Below are positions 1 through 8,057 of a stretch of DNA of 64,000 nucleotides, piece after piece. The notes under the pieces are model-generated. The model saw nothing but the letters and a program-made list of their open reading frames with translations, made no database searches and was not told where the DNA came from. Both the position numbers and the translations under genes were made by a program. The DNA lies in NCBI RefSeq assembly GCF_004751985.1, contig NZ_CP038492.1, forward strand, positions 248,001 through 312,000, given 5' to 3'. The stretch's first letter is position 1; each line of letters begins with the position of its first letter. Source of the stretch: Rhodophyticola sp. CCM32 (GTDB taxonomy: Bacteria > Pseudomonadota > Alphaproteobacteria > Rhodobacterales > Rhodobacteraceae).

Positions 1-209
1 TATGCAGATGGCAATGGATCTGCCCGCACTGCCTGAGTTGCTGTGGGTCGTTTTAGTGCTGCATGGGCCTGCGTGCAATGCGGAAGGATCGAGAGGGGTG
101 GGAAAAATTGCCTCAGTCCGGGTGTCGCACCACAAACAGGTTTGACCTGCCTGTCAAAGAACGGCCCGGATGGGTCAGGATGGGCGTGCTGTAGTGGCTG
201 GAAAGAGCC

Positions 210-313
210 TAAAGCACCCTGCCTTAGACTTGCATCACAAATGCCCTGCCACGCTTCGCGGCCCCGGGACATTTGTGATGCGCGATGTCTCAGGTGTAAG
301 GCAGCATGCGGTA
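210..313 (-). mobile_element. Palindromic miniature element (MITE-like), copy 1
   Basis: This 104-bp unit, counting the TA at each end, is imperfectly palindromic. The outer arms pair a CCTGCCTTA side with a TAAGGCAG side, an inner pair is TCACAAAT / ATTTGTGA, and a small CGCTTCGCG hairpin sits near the middle. Near-identical units lie at 20403, 23764 and 27521. This is the most diverged copy, with about seven substitutions against copy 3. Read on the minus strand, the frame that takes the terminal TA as codon positions 2-3 is open through the element. Apart from this unit, bases 1-375 contain no gene I can support. Confidence 0.85.
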
Positions 314-375
314 TTTTCCAAATGCTGGAAGCTTGACGAATGGCAGCTTTAGCTAAGTTGCGCCAGCCAGCGGTT

Positions 376-1569
376 CTAGGTCGCCTCTATAGACCTGAAG
401 TGGAAGCGAGGTTTGCGATGAAACGGCAAGCCCGTCGCAAAGCGCGTAACGGCAAACTGCGCCGCGCCCCACGCCAGCAGGATACTCAATATGGTTGTAA
501 GGATTGCGATGGTCGTTGCCTTCAATAGCGTCATGCTGGCCCAATCCAGCCACAACCAGCCAAGAAGAACGATAATCGTCTGGTGGAAAAGGTAGAATGG
601 CAGTGCAATCGGCACAAAGGCGCGCAACAGCGGAATGGGATGGCTGAACAAGGTCCGCCCGTATCCCAGCAGGGTCAACAGCAGGCACCATTCTGCAGCA
701 AATCGGATCAGGTGGCGGATCGTGTGTGAGGTTTCGATTATACCAAAACCGCCCACGTCTATCGGCATTGTTGCGAACCAGATTGCAATCAGGCCCAGCG
801 CGATGATCAACGCAATTTGCCGGATGGCGCCGATAGATGCCTCTACCTCGGGATTGCGTCCCAACCACCACCCAAAGAGCACCAGAAAGCCATAATGCGC
901 ATGGTTCGCCCAGTCCCAGACAAGATTATGGGTGCTTGGGAAGGCCGGGCGCAGGGCGGCCTCGATACCGATCAGGATCAAGCCTGGCAGGAACAGCCGC
1001 CAGGGCGCTTCGATCATCGACTGGGCAGGTCGCCGTGCAACACCGGCATGGCTGAGAAAAGCGAGCGGCAGACAGTAGATAAAGAGATAGGGAAGGAACC
1101 ACAGGTGATGCCAGGAGAAATTGGCTTCGGGATAACAGCAGCGAAAGTAGGTGCCCATGAACAACCAAAGGCCGCCTTCGTGATCGTGCGGGCTCATCCG
1201 CAAAGGCACCTCGGGCGTGATCCGTTCCAACCAGACCTGCGGTGCAACCAGCACCACAGCGCCGATCAGCAGCGGTACGATAAGCCGGGCGGAACGCTCT
1301 TTCAAAAATGCCACTCCGCTGCGGTGTTCCAGGGCCCAGGCCGCGCTCATCCCTGCCAGCAGAAAGAGTAGCGACATCTGCGCGACATTAAGGAACCGGA
1401 TCAGAAAACCGGCAATCCAGAAAGGCGCCTCAAGATCCTTCATATGCCAGACCTCCGCATCAAAAAGCCGGGCGGTGTGAAATGGAACCAAAAGCAAGAC
1501 GACAACAGCGCGGAGTGTATCGACATCGTTTCGGCGCGGGGGCTGGACGTCACGATCACTTTCAGGCAC
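376..1569 (-). CDS. Acyltransferase 3 family membrane protein (OpgC-like)
   Basis: A 397-residue integral membrane protein with about ten hydrophobic segments. Its N-terminal pattern VDTLRAVVVLLLVPFHTA is the usual opening of acyltransferase 3 (OafA/YrhL/OpgC) proteins, where the conserved His follows the first membrane segment. Relatives transfer acetyl or succinyl groups to periplasmic glucans or surface polysaccharides; the substrate here is unknown. The start is a GTG. An AGGAG sequence overlaps that codon, so the exact start is uncertain. The gene diverges from the TetR regulator at 1579 with only nine bases between the two starts, so control by that regulator is likely (inference). Confidence 0.82.
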   Translation of the reverse strand: MPESDRDVQPPRRNDVDTLRAVVVLLLVPFHTARLFDAEVWHMKDLEAPFWIAGFLIRFLNVAQMSLLFLLAGMSAAWALEHRSGVAFLKERSARLIVPLLIGAVVLVAPQVWLERITPEVPLRMSPHDHEGGLWLFMGTYFRCCYPEANFSWHHLWFLPYLFIYCLPLAFLSHAGVARRPAQSMIEAPWRLFLPGLILIGIEAALRPAFPSTHNLVWDWANHAHYGFLVLFGWWLGRNPEVEASIGAIRQIALIIALGLIAIWFATMPIDVGGFGIIETSHTIRHLIRFAAEWCLLLTLLGYGRTLFSHPIPLLRAFVPIALPFYLFHQTIIVLLGWLWLDWASMTLLKATTIAILTTILSILLAWGAAQFAVTRFATGLPFHRKPRFHFRSIEAT

Positions 1570-1578
1570 TCCTAAATA

Positions 1579-1599
1579 ATGAACGAATCACTCATTCAT
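1579..1599. promoter_or_regulatory. Candidate TetR operator palindrome
   Basis: The arms ATGAACGA and TCATTCAT match as an inverted repeat at 7 of 8 positions around a 5-bp centre. The site lies in the divergent junction between the acyltransferase and tetR genes and covers the proposed tetR start codon. A site of this size and place is typical of TetR self-control. No binding evidence exists, and the overlap could mean that tetR starts further downstream or is translated from a leaderless transcript. Confidence 0.5.
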
Positions 1600-2316
1600 G
1601 ATAACCAGAAAAACGCTAAATCTTCAAGACGCAGGGGGCCGAAGCGAAGCCCAGCCAAGCTTGAAGCTATCGCCCGCGCCGCGCGCCATGTGCTGGCCAT
1701 GAACGGGCCGCGGCTGACCCAGATCGCCGATGTGGCGCAGGCCGCCGGCGTCGCGGCGGGAACAGTATATGTCTACATTTCTGAAAAGGAGGCATTGATT
1801 GAGCTCGCTATTCTTTACGCCGCCCGCTTCGATCTGCCAGACGCGGGCAAGCCCGTGAAGTTCAGTGCGGCGCGGTTGAAACAGGCTGCGTCCCGCGCCC
1901 TTGAGGAGCGGTTGGACTGGCCGGTGCTCAAGGAGGCCGCGCTGCGCGCACCGCCAAGTGCCGACGTGCTCGCGGCTGTCTTGTCCGAGACCTACGATAT
2001 GCTTCGGCGTGAGCACCAACTCATCACCTTGCTAGACAGTTGTTCCAAGGAAAACGCGGTGCTTGAACGGCTCTACACCAAGGGTCAGCGCAGCTTGTTT
2101 TTCAGGGATTTCGAAACCTGTATAGATCGGCTCTCAATGTCGGGTTATGTCCGACGCGATCTTGATATCGCTGCGGCCTCGCGCGCGGCAGTGGAAATGC
2201 TTGTTTGGATGGCGATGCGCAGACCTGGCGACCGCGATCCGCCACTCTGCGATGACGCTGCCGCGCGCAGCGCAAGTATTGGGTTTGCCATCGCCGGGCT
2301 GACCAACAGAGGGTAG
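1579..2316 (+). CDS. TetR/AcrR family transcriptional regulator
   Basis: A 245-residue protein. Residues about 25-75 form the TetR helix-turn-helix (LTQIADVAQAAGVAAGTVYVY), preceded by a basic, Arg/Ser/Pro-rich tail. The rest is the variable all-helical ligand-binding domain, too divergent for me to assign an effector. No good ribosome site precedes the ATG, and the start overlaps a candidate operator, so the true start could be a few codons further in. Its natural target is the divergent acyltransferase gene. Confidence 0.88.
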   Translation: MNESLIHDNQKNAKSSRRRGPKRSPAKLEAIARAARHVLAMNGPRLTQIADVAQAAGVAAGTVYVYISEKEALIELAILYAARFDLPDAGKPVKFSAARLKQAASRALEERLDWPVLKEAALRAPPSADVLAAVLSETYDMLRREHQLITLLDSCSKENAVLERLYTKGQRSLFFRDFETCIDRLSMSGYVRRDLDIAAASRAAVEMLVWMAMRRPGDRDPPLCDDAAARSASIGFAIAGLTNRG

Positions 2317-2359
2317 GCAAGCGCATTCTGGCCCGGCTCTGGTTCCGTGTCTCGCCGCC

Positions 2360-2995
2360 TCAGCCCCAAAGGCTCAGCAAAACCGCACCGGCGCTGGCCA
2401 CGGGGATCAAGGCCACCAACGCCCATAGCCCGTCACGGGTCATCATTGCCAGGCACATCAGACAGACCGCCATGGCCAGCAGGGACGAGGAAAAGGGAAC
2501 AAGTTCCAGAAACGGCATTGCAAACCCGCAAAGCGCGCAGGCCAGTTGCAGGATGCTGAGCATCGGTTGCCGGGTCAGAAGGCGCAATCGCTGCCCGCTA
2601 TGGGCATCAAGCCAAAGGGCGGGCCGGCGCAGCCGCACAATGCCTGAGCGCAGCCTGTGCGAACTGATCCCGCGTCTGCGCAGCCAACCGGGCAGCCACA
2701 AAGACCGGCGATGCCCAAGCATTTGACAGGCAACCAGAAAAATCATCATGCCGCAGATGCTTGGAAGGATCGGGATGCCGGAAAGCGGTGACAGGACGAT
2801 CACGGCGGGGATCAACAGGGCGGGCAGAAACCCCGTCGCGCCGAAGGCGGCCAGCAGATCGCCCATGCTGACCCGATCCGTTTTGCAGAGGGCCAGAATA
2901 TCGTCAACGATCTCGGCCAGGCCCGTTGGGGGAACCGGTGCTGTGGCAGGCTGAATGATCAAAGCGGCCTGCTTGCGCCTGGTCCGCAGGCCCAT
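2360..2995 (-). CDS. exoD: ExoD family exopolysaccharide-synthesis protein
   Basis: A 211-residue inner-membrane protein with hydrophobic segments around residues 55-90 and 145-210, separated by an Arg-rich cytoplasmic stretch. The order of features (IVDDILALC, then LPSICGMMIFLVACQMLG, then two long C-terminal hydrophobic blocks) fits the ExoD family, named after a rhizobial gene needed for exopolysaccharide production and nodule invasion. The biochemical role is not known. It converges on tetR with a 43-bp gap. No other polysaccharide genes are nearby. Confidence 0.8.
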   Translation of the reverse strand: MGLRTRRKQAALIIQPATAPVPPTGLAEIVDDILALCKTDRVSMGDLLAAFGATGFLPALLIPAVIVLSPLSGIPILPSICGMMIFLVACQMLGHRRSLWLPGWLRRRGISSHRLRSGIVRLRRPALWLDAHSGQRLRLLTRQPMLSILQLACALCGFAMPFLELVPFSSSLLAMAVCLMCLAMMTRDGLWALVALIPVASAGAVLLSLWG

Positions 2996-3032
2996 CGGAG
3001 GGACATGGCCGGGCCATGCCGATCAAGAGGGG

Positions 3033-3245
3033 TCACCCGGATATCCAGACTGAGGGCGCATGTAAAACTGTGGGGTCAGGCATGTCCGGCGGCGTCACGT
3101 CAGACACGAACTCGGCAATGGCCATGCCCAGCACGATGCACAGACCGGCAAGGGCGGCCACCAGCATATGCACCTCCAGCCAGTCATCACGACCGATCTG
3201 ATAATCCGAATCCACGGAAGGAAGGCGGGTATCCTGTATCGTCAT
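3033..3245 (-). CDS. Small single-span membrane protein, function unknown
   Basis: A 70-residue protein with one hydrophobic segment (about residues 26-48, LVAALAGLCIVLGMAIAEF) after a charged N-terminus and before a Pro-rich tail. An AGAGGGAC sequence about 8 bases before the ATG is a reasonable ribosome site. I do not recognise a family. It lies between exoD and lipB on the same strand and has codon usage like theirs, so it is probably expressed. Confidence 0.55.
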   Translation of the reverse strand: MTIQDTRLPSVDSDYQIGRDDWLEVHMLVAALAGLCIVLGMAIAEFVSDVTPPDMPDPTVLHAPSVWISG

Positions 3246-3385
3246 GTTGTTTTCGTCCCTCTGTAGGGATCGGGAACTTCAAAGACAGGGAACATGTGAG
3301 ACTGAGAACACGTTATGAATGTGATTGTTGCAGAAACGGGGCCAGAGGCAGAAAGGGTTTGATGTCGGACGGGAAATTTAGGCAA

Positions 3386-4036
3386 TCAGTTGCCAAAGAT
3401 CGGCGGAAATGTGCGTTTCAGTGCTGCGTCCACATCCTCCAGCGTCACGGGCAGGCCCATATCCACAAGGCTGGTGACCCCATGACCGGTGATGCCGCAG
3501 GGCACGATACCGTCAAAATGGCTCAGATCCGGCTCCACATTGATCGACACCCCGTGAAAGCTGACCCATTTGCGAATCCGCAGGCCCACGGCAGCGATCT
3601 TGTCTTCCCTCGGGCTGCCATCGGGCAGGGGTGGTTTTTCCGGCCGCTGAACCCAGACACCCACCCGGCCTTTCCGCCGTTCGCCAGTGACATTGAACTC
3701 CGCCAGCGTGGCGATGACCCAATCCTCGATCCGGCTCACAAACTGGCGCACATCGCGCTCGCGCCGGTTCAGATCAAGCATCACATAAGCCACACGCTGG
3801 CCCGGCCCGTGATAGGTGTATTGCCCGCCGCGCCGGGTTTCATAGACCGCAAACCGGTCGGGTTGCAGCAGATCATCGGGTCTGGCCGAAGTGCCGGCCG
3901 TGTAAAGCGGCGGGTGTTCAAGAAGCCAGATTGCCTCCTCCGCCCGCCCCCCGGCAATGGCACTGACCCGCGCCTCCATCTCTGCCAGCGCGGTTTCATA
4001 GGGCACAAGCCCGTGGGATGTCAGCCATTCCACCAT
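3386..4036 (-). CDS. lipB: Octanoyltransferase LipB
   Basis: A 216-residue enzyme that moves an octanoyl group from acyl carrier protein to the lipoyl domains of dehydrogenase complexes and GcvH, the first step of lipoate synthesis. Visible motifs are [12 protein letters not shown] in the N-terminal half, the catalytic Lys segment [17 protein letters not shown], and the catalytic Cys in GIVPCGI. Length is normal for the family. It starts three bases downstream of the stop of the LytTR gene on the same strand, so the two are probably co-transcribed. Confidence 0.96.
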   Translation of the reverse strand: MVEWLTSHGLVPYETALAEMEARVSAIAGGRAEEAIWLLEHPPLYTAGTSARPDDLLQPDRFAVYETRRGGQYTYHGPGQRVAYVMLDLNRRERDVRQFVSRIEDWVIATLAEFNVTGERRKGRVGVWVQRPEKPPLPDGSPREDKIAAVGLRIRKWVSFHGVSINVEPDLSHFDGIVPCGITGHGVTSLVDMGLPVTLEDVDAALKRTFPPIFGN

Positions 4037-4039
4037 CGT

Positions 4040-4804
4040 TTAGCGCGGTAAAAGCCCGGCGGCCCTGGCCTCGGCCAGGCGTGACCGGCTGACCGGGATA
4101 TCGGCTCCATGGCTCATGGTCAGGATCGCCCGGTCCCCGTCCCGCCGTCCCGCTTTGACCGCGGCCAAAGCCACCCAATGCGACCGGTGGACCTGTATCC
4201 CTTCGACAGGGCCAGCCTCGCGGATCGCATCCGACAGACGCATCAGCAGCATCTCTTCCCCTTTCGTTGTCCTGACCCGCACATAATGATCCTCGACGCA
4301 GAGCGCCACCAGGCGCCCGCGTTTCTCAAGCGGCAGTCGGTCGAGCAGCGGGATTGTCGGCTTTGTTGCCAGATCGGTACTAGCCCCCAACTGGCGCCCG
4401 GCAATGTCGAGCATCACGGTGATGATCATCGCAATACTGACCACCGTTGCGATGAAGCTGGCAATCTCGTCCCGCGCGGGCGATTGCGCGAAAACCAGAT
4501 AATTCAGTACGACGACCAGCCCCGTCACCCCAAGCCCCGTCACGATCCCGATCAGAAGGACCCCACCCCGGACCGGCACAACCGGCTTCAAAAGCTGACC
4601 CGACCAATAGCCGATGGAATAGCTTCCCAAGGCAATGCCGCCCCAATAGGCCAGCCGTGGCCAGAAGCTTAGCACCCGATCTGTCCCGAACGGCCCGACC
4701 AGCGCCAGAATCGCGGCCAATCCGGCCAACGCAGGCAGCACCAGAGGCTCACGCATATGCCGCCGCCATATGCGAAGCGCGGATTGCGACCCGTTGGTGA
4801 CCAC
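4040..4804 (-). CDS. Membrane-anchored LytTR-domain transcriptional regulator
   Basis: A 254-residue protein with about four membrane segments in residues 20-150, followed by a LytTR DNA-binding domain (residues about 155-250). The domain is recognisable from LVALCVEDHYVRVRT, HRSHWVALAAV and VSRSRLAEA. LytTR proteins bind DNA through beta strands. This membrane-bound layout is a known alphaproteobacterial type in which the sensor and DNA-binding parts are one chain. No separate kinase is present. It is divergent from the DUF2306 gene and directly upstream of lipB. Signal and targets are unknown. Confidence 0.86.
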   Translation of the reverse strand: MVTNGSQSALRIWRRHMREPLVLPALAGLAAILALVGPFGTDRVLSFWPRLAYWGGIALGSYSIGYWSGQLLKPVVPVRGGVLLIGIVTGLGVTGLVVVLNYLVFAQSPARDEIASFIATVVSIAMIITVMLDIAGRQLGASTDLATKPTIPLLDRLPLEKRGRLVALCVEDHYVRVRTTKGEEMLLMRLSDAIREAGPVEGIQVHRSHWVALAAVKAGRRDGDRAILTMSHGADIPVSRSRLAEARAAGLLPR

Positions 4805-4903
4805 GCAATTCTCCCGTCATTGGCGCATCCGGAATTGAAACCCGCGCCCGTTGTCGCCTGTGGTGCCATGGCAAACGCATCTTGCCAAGATTGGAGCCCG
4901 CCT

Positions 4904-5398
4904 GTGACCATCGACCCGATCCTTTCGGCATCGCCGGCTGTTCAGGTTCACATCGCGGCGGCCTGTCTGGCAATCCTCCTGGGGCCATTCGCGATTTATC
5001 GCCGTCAGCGCGACCGGATACATAAACTCACCGGGTATATCTGGATCATGGCGATGATGCTGCTTGCGGGCAGCAGCCTGACGATCCCGGCACATGTCTT
5101 CCCCATTGTCGGGATGTTCGGGCCGATCCATCTTCTGTCCATTGCGGTATTTTACATACTCTGGAAAGGATATCGCCACATTCGCGCCGGGCGGCGGGCT
5201 TTGCATGCACAGTCGATGCGGGCGCTTTACTGGAACAGTCTGGGGATCGCCGGGGCCTTCACCTTTCTGCCGGGGCGGGTGATGAACCGGGTCTTTTTTG
5301 CCGGGGCCGAAAGGTTTGGCTATGTGATGATCCTGCTGCTCTTGGCCGGGGTTCTGGCCCATACCCTTGGGCAGAGGAAAGCCCGACGCCCGGTATGA
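4904..5398 (+). CDS. DUF2306 family membrane protein
   Basis: 164 residues from a GTG start that has GGAG seven bases upstream. The open frame extends further up to 4757, but there it would overlap the start of the divergent LytTR gene, so the GTG is preferred. It has four to five membrane segments, with conserved-looking His in VQVHIAAA, RIHKLTGYIW, GPIHLLSI and RALHAQSMR. This spacing of His residues in membrane helices is seen in DUF2306 proteins. Function is not known. Confidence 0.75.
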   Translation: MTIDPILSASPAVQVHIAAACLAILLGPFAIYRRQRDRIHKLTGYIWIMAMMLLAGSSLTIPAHVFPIVGMFGPIHLLSIAVFYILWKGYRHIRAGRRALHAQSMRALYWNSLGIAGAFTFLPGRVMNRVFFAGAERFGYVMILLLLAGVLAHTLGQRKARRPV

Positions 5399-5503
5399 CA
5401 TATGCATGAGGGCCACCGCGGAACGGCGTGCGCCGATGGCGCAACTTTTCCTCTTTTCTTTCGGGGATGACCTGACTAAACGTGCGCCCACTTCTGATCA
5501 CGT

Positions 5504-5590
5504 GCGGTCGTGGCGGAATTGGTAGACGCGCAGCGTTGAGGTCGCTGTGGGGTAACACCCGTGTGGGTTCGAGTCCCACCGACCGCACCA
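5504..5590 (+). tRNA. tRNA-Leu (anticodon GAG)
   Basis: An 87-base type II tRNA with encoded CCA. The acceptor stem pairs GCGGTCG with CGACCGC, the anticodon arm is CAGCG-TTGAGGT-CGCTG giving GAG, a variable arm follows, and the T loop is GGTTCGAGTCC. The accessory stretch 5.6-24.1 kb begins directly at its 3' end, a usual place for island integration, but I found no second copy of the 3' end to act as an att repeat. Confidence 0.97.
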
Positions 5591-5635
5591 GAAACTACAT
5601 AATATCAAATACTTGGTAGATTTGTTCGTAAATAG

Positions 5636-5755
5636 TTAGTTCCTGAGATCGAAAGCAACGCGCAGGCACCACCGACATTTTTCATCTTTTTTGCACGATT
5701 CAACCGCGTGCAGGTCGATTTCCGCCTGGATGTAGCGGAAGCGCTCTGTCACCAT
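5636..5755 (-). CDS. Hypothetical small protein, possibly phage-derived
   Basis: A 39-residue frame starting MVTERFRYIQAEIDLHA and ending in a Cys-rich tail with CKKDEKCRWC. Upstream the same frame stays open and protein-like (a PLPPAITGPLFCDM segment) but lacks a start codon before the stop, and no ribosome site is seen. It lies just after the truncated phage-like gene on the same strand. It may be a real small gene or the end of a longer decayed one. Confidence 0.3.
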   Translation of the reverse strand: MVTERFRYIQAEIDLHAVESCKKDEKCRWCLRVAFDLRN

Positions 5756-5795
5756 ATCGCAAAAGAGCGGGCCGGTGATCGCCGGCGGCAGCGGG

Positions 5796-6582
5796 TCATT
5801 CGGCGGCGGGCTGGACTGATTTCAGAACCCGGACAGATCCCACAGCCTGCACCCGGTTACTGCTGTCCCAGATGTTGAAAAATCTCCTGGTGCCTTCCGG
5901 CAAATGCTCGACCGGAACGGTGAATACCGCAACACCACTGGCATCGGTGGTCTCCGTTCCGGTCCAAAGCGGATCACCACCCGCCGTATCCGACAACGCC
6001 AGACTCACCTCTTCCTCACCAAGCACAACTTCGTCGGGATCATGAGCCGTGATCTGGATAATCAGAGGTTCACCGTGATAATAATGTGTGATCTTCGTGT
6101 CTGTCGCAGGCATGTTGCCCTCCATTTCTCTGACGCCCGAGGGCGCACCGATGATACTGGCCGACCCGCCCGGTGCGCCGAGGATGTCACGCCAGCCGAC
6201 AGGCGCGGCCGCCATCTGCATCACACCCTGCGGCGCACCGGTTAAGGTCACGATACTGCGCGGGGTGCCGATCACCGTGGCAATTGGGACTGGCGTGTAC
6301 TTTATCACAGCGGGCAGATGGCCAATGCCGGATGTCATACCCACACCTGTGAGCGCCAGCGCACCTGCTGTCGAAACAGGCCGGCGGCCGGCACCCGCCA
6401 TATCGCCGGCTTGAGTATCAGACCCTGCGCCGACAATAACCGCGCGGGCATACCCACGGCCGGAAGCCTGGCCCGCCCCGGAAGCAGCGCTGCTACCTTG
6501 CCCCACCATGGGCAATTGCCCCGATCCGATACCCTGGCCCCCGGATGGGGCAACAATCGCGCCCGCCGCCACAACTGGTGAA
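5796..6582 (-). pseudogene. 5'-truncated phage-like structural or Ig-like domain protein
   Basis: About 260 codons are open, but the only available start codon lies in foreign DNA. At about 6583 the frame runs into the cut 5' end of an IS5-family transposase, so the original N-terminus is missing. The N-terminal 150 residues are rich in Gly, Ala and short beta-like repeats. The C-terminal 100 residues (HGEPLIIQITAHDP to VGSVRVLKS) look like an Ig-like beta-sandwich. The composition suggests a phage fibre or surface protein, but I do not recognise a family. It may be the last trace of a prophage that entered at the adjacent tRNA-Leu gene. Confidence 0.45.
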
Positions 6583-7184
6583 TACACAACGATCTACAAC
6601 CGTTTCAACCGATGGACTTATGCGGGCATTTGGGATCGGGTAATGGAGGCGGTCGCCGATGCGCACAATATCGACACCGTGATGGTGGATGGCACATCGG
6701 TTCGGGTTCACCATTCTGCAGCGACGCTCAAAAAAACGACCCGCGTCGTTGCATGGGCCGGTCGCGGGGTGGGTTAACCACGAAAATACATGCACTTACC
6801 AATCAGGACGGGTTGCCGATCCGCTATGAACTGACGCCGGGCCAAGCCCACGATGCACCCCCATGCGAACAGCTTTTGGACGGGCTGCAACCTGGCCAAT
6901 ACGTTCTGGCTGACAAGGCATATGACGCGGATTGGATCCGCAAGATGATCTGGGAACAGGGCGCCATCGACGTCATCCCGTCCAAATCCAACCGCAAACT
7001 GCCCGCCGAGTTCGACGTCGATATCTATCGCGAGCGCAACAAGATCGAGCGGTTCTTTGGCCGCCTCAAAGCTTCCTTCCGCCGCATCGCAACCCGATAC
7101 GAAAAGACATCTGCCAACTTCTTGGCGATGATCAAACTCGCATCCGTCAGGCTATGGTGCCAGTTTTATGAGTCCGCTGCCTAA
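6583..7184 (+). mobile_element. IS5 family (IS427 group) transposase, 5'-truncated
   Basis: Transposase sequence starts abruptly at YTTIYNRFNRW; the first 60 or so residues and the left end of the element are missing. A first frame runs to HHSAATLKK and continues one frame back as GRSRGGLTTKIHAL through DDE-region motifs (ADKAYDADWI, RNKIERFFGRLKASFRR). The change of frame falls on seven A at 6730-6736, the usual programmed frameshift site in this group, so it is not a lesion. The 5' truncation makes the copy non-functional. It abuts and truncates the phage-like gene. Confidence 0.85.
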
Positions 7185-7249
7185 TTTCTTCGAAGACGTG
7201 TTCACCGAGGACAACGAAAGATTCAAGAACGTAGTTTTCACTGAACCGC

Positions 7250-7569
7250 CGTCTGAAGCGCATGTATGCTGAGATGAGCATGCAGAATGATCTGCTGAAG
7301 GAAGCCCTTGGAAAAAAGCGTTAAGGCCGTCTCAACGACGAGAGATGGCCATAAAGGTGGTCGCAGTGCATGGGATCAGCGTGGCGCTGGCTTGCCGCAC
7401 GTTCCAAATCAGCGAGACGTGCTATCGATACAGCCCGGTTCTGAGCGACGAGAACGAAGAGATCGCGGACTGGTTGGAACGGCTGACGACGAACAAGCGC
7501 AATTGGGGCTTTGGCCTGTGCTTTTTGTATCTGCGCAATGTGCAGGGCTACCGGCAGCCGATCGTCTGA
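7250..7569 (+). mobile_element. IS3 family remnant (orfA end plus orfB start)
   Basis: The first part encodes a typical OrfA C-terminus (RLKRMYAEMSMQNDLLKEAL, stop at 7322). From 7345 another frame gives the start of an IS3-type OrfB (VALACRTFQISETCYRY, then ERLTTNKRNWGFGLCFLYLRN). The integrase core with its DDE residues is absent, so this is a dead fragment. The left boundary with the preceding IS5 fragment is not precise. Confidence 0.7.
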
Positions 7570-8057
7570 TCCTGTCACAAGATGCAAGACGCTTGATGTG
7601 ATGATGCGAAACGAAGTCAACCAAGAGTAAGGACACTCCGACGAATGTCGCGGCCCTCAGAGGTCGTTTAGCCGATAGGAACCTTGCTTGCGGAACTCAT
7701 CAGGGCCAGTGGCAGCCGCCACGCAAACAGGCCGGACACACGACTGTACTGACAGACCATCGCAATATCGCAAAAACTCTTGCAATGCAGGAGCCATCCA
7801 CACAGGACTTTCACTTGAACCACGAGTTGTCGCAGTGCGGCCCGGCAAAGCAGCCGTTCGGCGTTAGAGGAAAAAACCAGCACTCATATATGTCAACGTT
7901 TGGTAGCCCACCTATCGATTGACTTCAGACGGAAACAAAATTCTCAAACCGCGATCAAAAACCTTACGCTAAGAAAGAATAACTTTACTCGCGCAATGTT
8001 TTTGTGGTTTTTGGCTATGAACTTTGACACCCCGTCTAAACCAAAACGCAGGTTTGC
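7570..8057. other. Non-coding stretch upstream of the LacI-type regulator
   Basis: No supported gene lies in these 490 bases; short open frames on both strands lack ribosome sites or protein-like composition. The part before about 7900 is probably IS or island debris. The part after 7900 becomes AT-rich and carries the promoter region of the regulator gene, including a candidate operator at 7984. Confidence 0.5.
7984..7996. promoter_or_regulatory. Candidate operator of the polyol LacI-type repressor (site 1)
   Basis: The 13-mer TTTACTCGCGCAA fits the pattern TTnACnCGCGnAA shared with two sites in front of the polyol operon (9107 and 9129). A CG-centred site with TT/AA ends is typical for LacI-family proteins. 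It lies about 60 bases before the regulator start, suggesting self-control. Confidence 0.5.

Noticed and set aside
43..352. Two short frames across miniature element copy 1 as genes
   Set aside because: They read through the palindromic element and lack ribosome sites or protein-like composition on the plus strand.
3005..4051. 348-codon plus-strand frame opposite lipB
   Set aside because: LipB with its catalytic Lys and Cys motifs is on the minus strand; this frame has shadow composition.
6730..6736. Frameshift lesion in the IS5 transposase
   Set aside because: The seven-A run is the usual programmed frameshift site of this group; the same arrangement occurs in the intact element at 17520. 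The truncation, not the frameshift, disables this copy.
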